Of a DNA stretch of 64,000 nt, positions 58,185 to 64,000 are shown piece by piece. This DNA comes from Sulfolobus acidocaldarius SUSAZ (GTDB lineage Archaea > Thermoproteota > Thermoprotei_A > Sulfolobales > Sulfolobaceae), in NCBI GenBank assembly GCA_000508305.1, contig CP006977.1, forward strand, positions 372,001-436,000, in the 5' to 3' direction. Both the position numbers and the translations under genes were made by a program. Under the pieces are notes generated by a model. It worked only from the letters and a program-made list of their open reading frames with translations, searched no databases and was not told where the DNA came from. Each line of letters begins with the position of its first letter. The stretch's first letter is position 1.

Positions 58185-58580
58185 AATATAAGTTCCATCG
58201 TTCTGACTTATCAGCATCTCATGATATGTCATTGCTTTCACTACAGTTCTCCTTTCATGTTTTTCAGGATTGAACTTTTCACCATATGCTTTACCCTTAA
58301 GGGTCATAGTGTTTAAGTCTATATTAACTTTAAATTTACCAAATAAAAGTAAATCTGAATCATAATATACAAGTAAACTTTCTATCCATTTATATAATAA
58401 GTTCTCTAAATCAGAACCGATCTCCTCTATCTCTACCTCCACCTTATATTCTATTTTACTCGTATCAGTCATAACTTCAAAAACGGCCAGTGCTGCACTT
58501 TCGAATGCCTCCTCTAAACTTCTACCATATGCTATTATTCCTATATCTGCAGTGTGATCAAAGAACTCGAAACGAGTCAT
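58161..58580 (-). CDS. archease
   Basis: 139 residues. MTRFEFFDHTADIGIIAYG (Asp8/His-Thr-Ala-Asp pocket), conserved WIESLLVYYDSD and C-terminal acidic calcium site VKAMTYHEMLI. Activates the tRNA-splicing ligase RtcB, which joins exons of intron-containing tRNAs like those at 57.2-57.5 kb. rtcB itself is not in the window. Confidence 0.95.
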   Translation of the reverse strand: MTRFEFFDHTADIGIIAYGRSLEEAFESAALAVFEVMTDTSKIEYKVEVEIEEIGSDLENLLYKWIESLLVYYDSDLLLFGKFKVNIDLNTMTLKGKAYGEKFNPEKHERRTVVKAMTYHEMLISQNDGTYILRFVVDI

Positions 58581-58623
58581 AAATTATATAAACTTTATAT
58601 GCATTTAACATTATCGAGGAAAT

Positions 58624-58693
<70 letters not shown>

Positions 58694-58722
<29 letters not shown>

Positions 58723-58852
58723 TTTTTACGACTATATAAATTATAACAGCTACAGTTATACCACTTACTAAAATTTGAATGTTTTTAGTGTAAATATATA
58801 CTAATATTGAATTTAAAAGTAACAATATACTGACTAAAAGATAAGACTTCAT
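58694..58852 (-). CDS. small two-helix membrane protein, CedA2 candidate
   Basis: 52 residues (MKSYLLVSILLLLNSILVYI at start) with helices near 4-20 and 28-45 and a short basic tail. Located 15 bases after cedA on the same strand. The Ced system of S. acidocaldarius is known to include two small two-helix proteins beside CedA, so position and topology fit CedA2; this is an inference. Confidence 0.6.
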
Positions 58853-58867
58853 TGTTCTCACCGTCTC

Positions 58868-59650
58868 TTAAAATACGTCAATTATTAATGGTAATCTACT
58901 ACCATAGCCTGATACTAGACTAGCAACGCCCATACTAAAGCCTACTAGTATAAAAATATAAATAACGGGACCTATTATGAGAGATGTAATGATAGATGGT
59001 ACTACGTGTACATAATAATCGATAATTGCACTAGCATTCTGTGGAGGAGTATTCAATTCTTGTGTAGGGAGCATTTGGAAAGCTGCTAGAAATTGAGGCA
59101 AATATGGTAAACCTACATAAAAGACTATACCACTTCCTATAAAGGCACCACCTACACTTCTTCCTATTCTAAATGGTATGGACAAAAATAATACTCCTGT
59201 CGCAATAAACACAGCCACGTATTGATATACTATTTTAGAGACCGCTATAAGCGTTGTAGTAAATGTTAGTGCAGAAGTGATTACAGTTAAAAGAGCACCA
59301 AACGGTACTACTTGAATTAAAGCTGAAACTTCAGGTACTGCATTACTGGCAGTCAATATTGTTTTAACCATTAGATAGAGGGATTGTTCTATATACAGAA
59401 TATTATTTAACCAACTAAAATAGCCGTCCCAGGTAACACCGAGAAGAGAGAGTAATTCCCCAAGGAACAATAGCACACCTAGATATATAGAATTCCATAC
59501 AACTACGTAAATTGAGTCAGTAATCAATTTAGGTGCCCATTTTTTTACACCATATACAGGTACTGGTAATGCGTAAATTGTAGCACCAATAAAATAAGTC
59601 AATGACGCTAATAACTGTGAATAAAATAAAAGTTGAAACGGATTTAGCAT
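58868..59650 (-). CDS. cedA: CedA, membrane channel component of crenarchaeal DNA import
   Basis: 260 residues with about 6-7 membrane helices (first near 9-28; others near 50-70, 110-135, 140-160, 170-190, 225-248). Soluble loops are few. Gene order matches the ced locus of S. acidocaldarius: small pilin-like gene upstream, small two-helix gene downstream. CedA with the CedB ATPase (not in this window) imports DNA after UV damage and pilus-mediated aggregation. Related to VirB6-type subunits of type IV secretion. Confidence 0.85.
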   Translation of the reverse strand: MLNPFQLLFYSQLLASLTYFIGATIYALPVPVYGVKKWAPKLITDSIYVVVWNSIYLGVLLFLGELLSLLGVTWDGYFSWLNNILYIEQSLYLMVKTILTASNAVPEVSALIQVVPFGALLTVITSALTFTTTLIAVSKIVYQYVAVFIATGVLFLSIPFRIGRSVGGAFIGSGIVFYVGLPYLPQFLAAFQMLPTQELNTPPQNASAIIDYYVHVVPSIITSLIIGPVIYIFILVGFSMGVASLVSGYGSRLPLIIDVF

Positions 59651-59887
59651 TCATGACACCTGAGAAGCTATATAAGATATTAGATAGAATATCGTACTTC
59701 CTATAGCGAGGAAGAACGCAGCTATTATAGCATCTTCTAATAAGTCTTGTCCTCCTCTTTTTATCCTGAAAATAGGTATAGGCGATCCTCTAAGAGCCCA
59801 ACCTATAGCCCATGCCAATATAAATAAACTCCAACCTATCTCTGTAACTGTACTTGTTAAATTTTCAATAAAGGTTACAAGGGTCAT
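59651..59887 (-). CDS. cedA1: CedA1, VirB2-like small membrane protein
   Basis: 78 residues with two helices (about 15-32 and 49-72) joined by a short basic loop (FRIKRGG), the size and topology of the T4SS pilin VirB2. Ends directly at the cedA start, so the genes are translationally coupled. CedA1 of another crenarchaeon has been shown to form a conjugation-like pilus. No cleaved signal is obvious. Confidence 0.8.
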   Translation of the reverse strand: MTLVTFIENLTSTVTEIGWSLFILAWAIGWALRGSPIPIFRIKRGGQDLLEDAIIAAFFLAIGSTIFYLISYIASQVS

Positions 59888-59915
59888 TTATCATTCAGGA
59901 TAAATATTCAATAAA

Positions 59916-60464
59916 TCAATGGGACAGAGCCGAGTGTAAGTTTTTACGTGAGATAACTCCTAATATGATATCTGCCACATCCTCCGGTAATAGATAGCTT
60001 GTATTTATTACTAGGTCGAAAACCGACAAGTCTAATATGTCTATACCATAATATCTCAAAAACCTTTCTCTGTGACTCCTCTCACGTTTTATAATTTGAA
60101 TTATTGCCTCGTCTTCAGAAATATGATCTCTGCTAGCTATTCTCTTGGTTCTAACATCTAAAGGAGCCCTCAAATATATAGAGAGATCAGATAAGTTATG
60201 AAATAGCCAACCCCCTATGTGGGACTCGATTATTACATTGTCTTGGCTTTTAATTAATTTGAACATCTCTAAATCTATTTTTTTATCTATTTCAAAATCG
60301 TCCTCAGCCAACTTATTTAATTTTACAATATCTATATTCATCCGCTTAGCTAAGTCTCTAAAAATTAAACCCGCTGATACGTATTTAATTGAAAGCTTTG
60401 ATGATAATATTTTTGCTACAGATGATTTACCGCTACCAGGCGGACCACTTATTATAATTTTCAT
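59916..60464 (-). CDS. cmk: cytidylate kinase
   Basis: 182 residues. P-loop [10 protein letters not shown] (6-15), Cmk-specific [15 protein letters not shown] and [15 protein letters not shown]-type [10 protein letters not shown]. Phosphorylates CMP/dCMP. Overlaps rpl34e by four bases; upstream genes of the same strand are ribosomal and secretory, so it belongs to that cluster. Confidence 0.9.
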   Translation of the reverse strand: MKIIISGPPGSGKSSVAKILSSKLSIKYVSAGLIFRDLAKRMNIDIVKLNKLAEDDFEIDKKIDLEMFKLIKSQDNVIIESHIGGWLFHNLSDLSIYLRAPLDVRTKRIASRDHISEDEAIIQIIKRERSHRERFLRYYGIDILDLSVFDLVINTSYLLPEDVADIILGVISRKNLHSALSH

Positions 60465-60724
60465 GAAATCCCTCTTATAGTCATTTTAATTAGAGATTCT
60501 AGGCATTTATGGCATAGATATCCACCATAAACCCTTTCTGGTCTTTTCTCTGTCTTGCTATATTTATGCGTATAATTATTTTTCACACCGTTTAATGGTT
60601 TCTTACACATACCACAGCGTGCAATATTGCCCTTTCTTCTTTCATAATGTATTGTTGATTTCCCAGAAGGTAACTTAACAAAGACTTTCCTAAAAGACCC
60701 TGATCTTTGTTGTGGCGTAGGCAT
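60461..60724 (-). CDS. rpl34e: ribosomal protein L34e
   Basis: 87 residues, highly basic. Zinc ribbon [10 protein letters not shown] and YGGYLCHKC give four Cys ligands. Archaeal/eukaryotic 50S protein. Four-base ATGA-type overlap with cmk, a conserved archaeal arrangement. Confidence 0.95.
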   Translation of the reverse strand: MPTPQQRSGSFRKVFVKLPSGKSTIHYERRKGNIARCGMCKKPLNGVKNNYTHKYSKTEKRPERVYGGYLCHKCLESLIKMTIRGIS

Positions 60725-60746
60725 AATAAAATGTTCAGATTATAGC

Positions 60747-61181
60747 TTAAATAAGCTTTGGTCTTCTCAGCGATAGAGGGGTAAATACCAAAAATGATAC
60801 TATGTAGACGATCAATGTACTTATAGCTGGTTTACCACCTACAGCAGCTGTTAATGGTGACTCATAGGGAAAATATACATATGGTGGCACTATCAAATAT
60901 AAAATAAGGAATAAACCCACTATGTAAGTAGCCATCATAAGCATAGATTGCATAAACATATAGCCACGAAGCTTAGATTCGTATACGTTTAATTCTTTTG
61001 AAACACTCTTCATAGCTTTATTTCTCCTTTTAGGAGAAGAAATGGAAGAAATTCTTTGTTCATACTTCTTAATATATTCAATAGTACTCTTCATCCTCGA
61101 TTGAAGATAAAACCTATATGCCAAATAGACCATCATGTTTAAAACGAAAGATATACCAATTATGTAAAAAATTGTTATCAT
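60747..61181 (-). CDS. DUF106 membrane protein (YidC/EMC3-like)
   Basis: 144 residues. Helix 1 (3-24), a charged coiled-coil (KKYEQRISSISSPKRRNKAMKSVSKELN, about 39-68), then helices near 80-100 and 122-138. DUF106 proteins are archaeal relatives of the Oxa1/YidC/EMC3 insertase family. The location between adk/secY and ribosomal genes supports a membrane-insertion role. Confidence 0.85.
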   Translation of the reverse strand: MITIFYIIGISFVLNMMVYLAYRFYLQSRMKSTIEYIKKYEQRISSISSPKRRNKAMKSVSKELNVYESKLRGYMFMQSMLMMATYIVGLFLILYLIVPPYVYFPYESPLTAAVGGKPAISTLIVYIVSFLVFTPLSLRRPKLI

Positions 61182-61195
61182 AGAAGTTCACACAA

Positions 61196-61783
<588 letters not shown>

Positions 61784-63175
61784 TTACTCACCCACAATTC
61801 TCTTTAACAATGGATACATCTCTAATGTTCTCTCGTACGCTAACAAGTTATAGTACTGCATAGCTATGGTAATAGCTAACAATAGACCTACACCTGTACC
61901 ATAAGTACCTAGGAAAGTTGCTATCACAGCAATTAAACCTACAATTAAAGAACTAAAGAAGCCCAATGCATATATATACTTACTTAATATTCCCTCGATT
62001 ATCTTTGAATTAGTTCTCATCCCAGGTATTTCTATACCAGATCTAATCATTTGCTCAGCCTGTGTCTTAGGATCTAATCCTGCAACATCTATCCATAACA
62101 TACCGAAAACTATTGAAAGAACAATAAATACTGCAGCATATATTGCCGCTCCTACGGGATCTACTACTAAAGCATATACACTATGAGGAACACCCTGTGG
62201 CGGAAAGAAAAATGCATTAGCAATATCTGTAAGTATTCCTGAAGCTGAATTTGAAATGGAATTTGCTAAGGATGCAAAAAGCTGAATATCAGCACCTAAC
62301 ACGCTTACAAATATAACAGGTATGCTACTTACATAAAGAAAGTTCAATGGAACTGTTGTTCTTATTCCCCTTAATCTTTGAGTTGTAACGGGGATGTAAA
62401 TGTTAGTATTAACCAAATACACTATCAGGATAGTTAAACCAATAGTAGCTATTAAACCAATTAAATCTGGTTGATATGGAGTTGTAGAGCTTGTATTTAG
62501 GACTATTTCTTGTAAGTTCCTTCCCGATGTGATATAACTTACTAATACAGGGAAGAAACCTACAGGTAAGTTCTGACTCTGTACGGAGACTATTCCAAAC
62601 ATATTCCAAAATATTACTTTCATAATTCCTGCCATTATGAACAAACTTACACCAGATCCTAGTCCCCAGCCTTTTTGTATCATCTCGTCAAGCAAGAGTA
62701 TAATGTAGCTTGCAATTATTAGCTGGACAACCACTATTATAGGTAGTAATATATTACTTGTAGCCCTAGTAAAAACATATCCAAATAAAGAAGACTCAAC
62801 TATAATAAAAATTAGCGCCAATGCTTTTTCTGCCTGTGTAAATTTAGATTTCCCTTCTTGAGTTGTTAAATCTACATTTATTAGTTTAGAACCAACTAGT
62901 ATCTGCATTATTAAACCTGAAGTAATTACAGGACCTATTCCCAGTTGCGCAAGTGTACCCTGTGATGAGGCAAAAATTATCTGTTGTGCTAAAAAGTTAC
63001 TTAGAAAAGAATTAGAAGAGGTAACACCATATAAAGGAATTGAAGCCATCAACAAGTATACTATCAATCCTATAAATGTCCATAAAAGTTTTCTAGTTAA
63101 TGTAGGCTTATCTTTTGGTTTAGTAACCGCTGGAAGGTTTTCTCCCATCTTGGCTAGAAAGTCCATGAAACCCAT
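61784..63175 (-). CDS. secY: preprotein translocase subunit SecY
   Basis: 463 residues, ten helices. The plug-containing N-terminal half (SIPLYGVTSSNS, then ASSQGTLAQLGIGPVITSGLIMQIL) and the cytoplasmic loop between helices 8 and 9 (WIDVAGLDPKTQAEQMIRSGIEIPGMRTN) are typical. Sec61-alpha homolog. Starts 17 bases after rpl15. Confidence 0.96.
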   Translation of the reverse strand: MGFMDFLAKMGENLPAVTKPKDKPTLTRKLLWTFIGLIVYLLMASIPLYGVTSSNSFLSNFLAQQIIFASSQGTLAQLGIGPVITSGLIMQILVGSKLINVDLTTQEGKSKFTQAEKALALIFIIVESSLFGYVFTRATSNILLPIIVVVQLIIASYIILLLDEMIQKGWGLGSGVSLFIMAGIMKVIFWNMFGIVSVQSQNLPVGFFPVLVSYITSGRNLQEIVLNTSSTTPYQPDLIGLIATIGLTILIVYLVNTNIYIPVTTQRLRGIRTTVPLNFLYVSSIPVIFVSVLGADIQLFASLANSISNSASGILTDIANAFFFPPQGVPHSVYALVVDPVGAAIYAAVFIVLSIVFGMLWIDVAGLDPKTQAEQMIRSGIEIPGMRTNSKIIEGILSKYIYALGFFSSLIVGLIAVIATFLGTYGTGVGLLLAITIAMQYYNLLAYERTLEMYPLLKRIVGE

Positions 63176-63191
63176 TATAATCTAAAAAAGC

Positions 63192-63626
63192 CTATTCACT
63201 TGAGGTTAATATAATTTCTCCTCCGATTTCTTTCACTCTTTCTTTAGCTTTTTCAGTGGCCTTAGCGACTTTTATAACTAGCGGTAACCTTAAAGTGCCT
63301 CCTCCTAACAATTTATCGTAGCCATATTTGGCTAAATCAATTACCTTCTTACCATTTTCTTCTTCTATTTTAATTTTATCATTATCTATGTACTCTTGTA
63401 ACTTTCTAAGACCAATAGCATTAACCAACTTCGAGGTTGGATTCCTAAATCCATGCTTACCATACCAGCCCTCTCCAAACTTTACTGTCCATGACCACTT
63501 CTCCTTATGCATTCCAATTTGCCTACCTCCCTGAGCGCCTCTATCTCTGTGCTGACCCTTGGTTCCCCAACCATGATTTCTATAACCCCTATATTTCCTG
63601 CTCTTCTTCTCTTTTCTTACTACCAT
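63192..63626 (-). CDS. rpl15: ribosomal protein uL15
   Basis: 144 residues. The N-terminal Gly/His/Arg-rich tail (SRKYRGYRNHGWGTKGQHRD, GGRQIGMHKEKWSW) contacts 23S rRNA; C-terminal KATEKAKERVKEIGGEI is conserved. One base separates it from rpl30. Confidence 0.96.
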   Translation of the reverse strand: MVVRKEKKSRKYRGYRNHGWGTKGQHRDRGAQGGRQIGMHKEKWSWTVKFGEGWYGKHGFRNPTSKLVNAIGLRKLQEYIDNDKIKIEEENGKKVIDLAKYGYDKLLGGGTLRLPLVIKVAKATEKAKERVKEIGGEIILTSSE

Positions 63627-63627
63627 A

Positions 63628-64000
63628 TCATACCATCCTCCTAATCAGCTCATTAATTTTATCTCCTCTATATCCAAACTCTCCTCCAGCTCTAAAAGGT
63701 CTGCTTACTTTACCTTTAAATCCACCCTTAGGTGGATGAAGCCTTATAGGTAGACTAAATGTTTCGTTAAGCTTGTTCAATCTAAGCTTACCGTCTTTTA
63801 TACTCTCTACGAAGCTTTGAAAATCTACATTTAGTTTATCCTTTACATACTCTTCATTAACTTTCTTACCTTTAGAGATCTCCAGCTTAGATACCAATAA
63901 ACGTAATCCTTCGTCATTAAGCTCTCCCCATGTAACGTATGACGAAACTAAATTTAGCATACCTTGTATAGATGAATCTTTAGGATATATCATCGCATTA
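63628..64000 (-). CDS. rpl30: ribosomal protein uL30, N-terminal part outside window
   Basis: C-terminal ~124 residues. The frame is open to the window edge (N-A before MIYPKD), so the ATG at 63993 is internal; the full protein is about 155 residues. Family residues: MLNLVSSYVTWGELND, FSLPIRLHPPKGGFKG-type region and GEFGYRGDKINELIRRM. Part of the spc-like ribosomal cluster. Confidence 0.92.
   Translation of the reverse strand, partial: NAMIYPKDSSIQGMLNLVSSYVTWGELNDEGLRLLVSKLEISKGKKVNEEYVKDKLNVDFQSFVESIKDGKLRLNKLNETFSLPIRLHPPKGGFKGKVSRPFRAGGEFGYRGDKINELIRRMV

Overview
The window is a chromosomal stretch of a thermoacidophilic crenarchaeon of the genus Sulfolobus, close to S. acidocaldarius. 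The base composition is low in G+C while the tRNA genes are G+C-rich. Genes typical of this group are present: a CdvB-type ESCRT-III protein, the zinc ferredoxin, Ard1, a Dbh-type Y-family polymerase, an SsoPTP-type phosphatase, the Ced DNA-import genes and short-intron tRNAs. From memory, the adenylate kinase and Dbh proteins match those of S. acidocaldarius with only scattered substitutions. This is recall, not a database search.

Layout. 1-11 kb: 3' end of tmcA, a heme A synthase-like gene, an APC permease behind a perfect spaced inverted repeat, and a five-gene Opp-type ABC transporter operon. 11-27 kb: a C/D box sRNA, pcm, a HerA-like/NurA-like pair whose 5' end overlaps a divergent ThiR-like regulator, two membrane proteases, Fap7, Mrp, several small HTH regulators, trpS, a cdvB paralog, alaX, a cobD-like gene and ferredoxin. 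27-33.5 kb: tRNA-His, coaBC, ard1, then a tightly overlapping six-gene operon with a CitG-like enzyme, a nucleotidyltransferase, a DUF1464 ASKHA protein and a degenerate phosphoesterase. 33.7-41 kb: the accessory part, with a VapBC pair, tRNA-Glu with a D-arm insertion, a decayed second tRNA-Glu copy about 2.9 kb away, an ABC ATPase pseudogene, a TnpB relic, IS-end-like hairpins and an ATPase-nuclease gene between them, followed by four more tRNAs. 41-57 kb: housekeeping genes (DHH phosphoesterase, pncA, endonuclease V, phosphatase, KaiC-like ATPase, nadC, guaA glutaminase subunit, nadB, Nudix, RuvB-like ATPase, a C/D sRNA in front of a PfkB kinase, dbh, rtcA, a dehydrogenase, a glutamine synthetase-like protein without its active site, Trm5, an amidohydrolase). 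57-64 kb: two intron-containing tRNAs, a C/D sRNA and an H/ACA-like RNA, archaemetzincin, archease, the ced genes, cmk, rpl34e, a DUF106 protein, adk, secY, rpl15 and rpl30.

How the genes work together. nadB and nadC give quinolinate and NAD synthesis, with pncA for salvage. Fap7, the sRNAs, the tRNAs, Trm5, archease, RtcA, TrpS, AlaX and TmcA belong to RNA maturation and translation. Cmk, L34e, DUF106, Adk, SecY, L15 and L30 form the end of the ribosomal-protein/Sec cluster. CedA, CedA1 and a CedA2 candidate belong to the crenarchaeal DNA importer, and Dbh, endonuclease V and the HerA/NurA-like pair add DNA maintenance. The least understood unit is the CitG/nucleotidyltransferase/DUF1464 operon, which looks like a prosthetic-group or nucleotide-cofactor pathway without a recognisable acceptor enzyme.

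Eight convergent gene pairs overlap at their 3' ends by 4-30 bases. Many starts appear leaderless, with a TATA-like box about 25-30 bases upstream.
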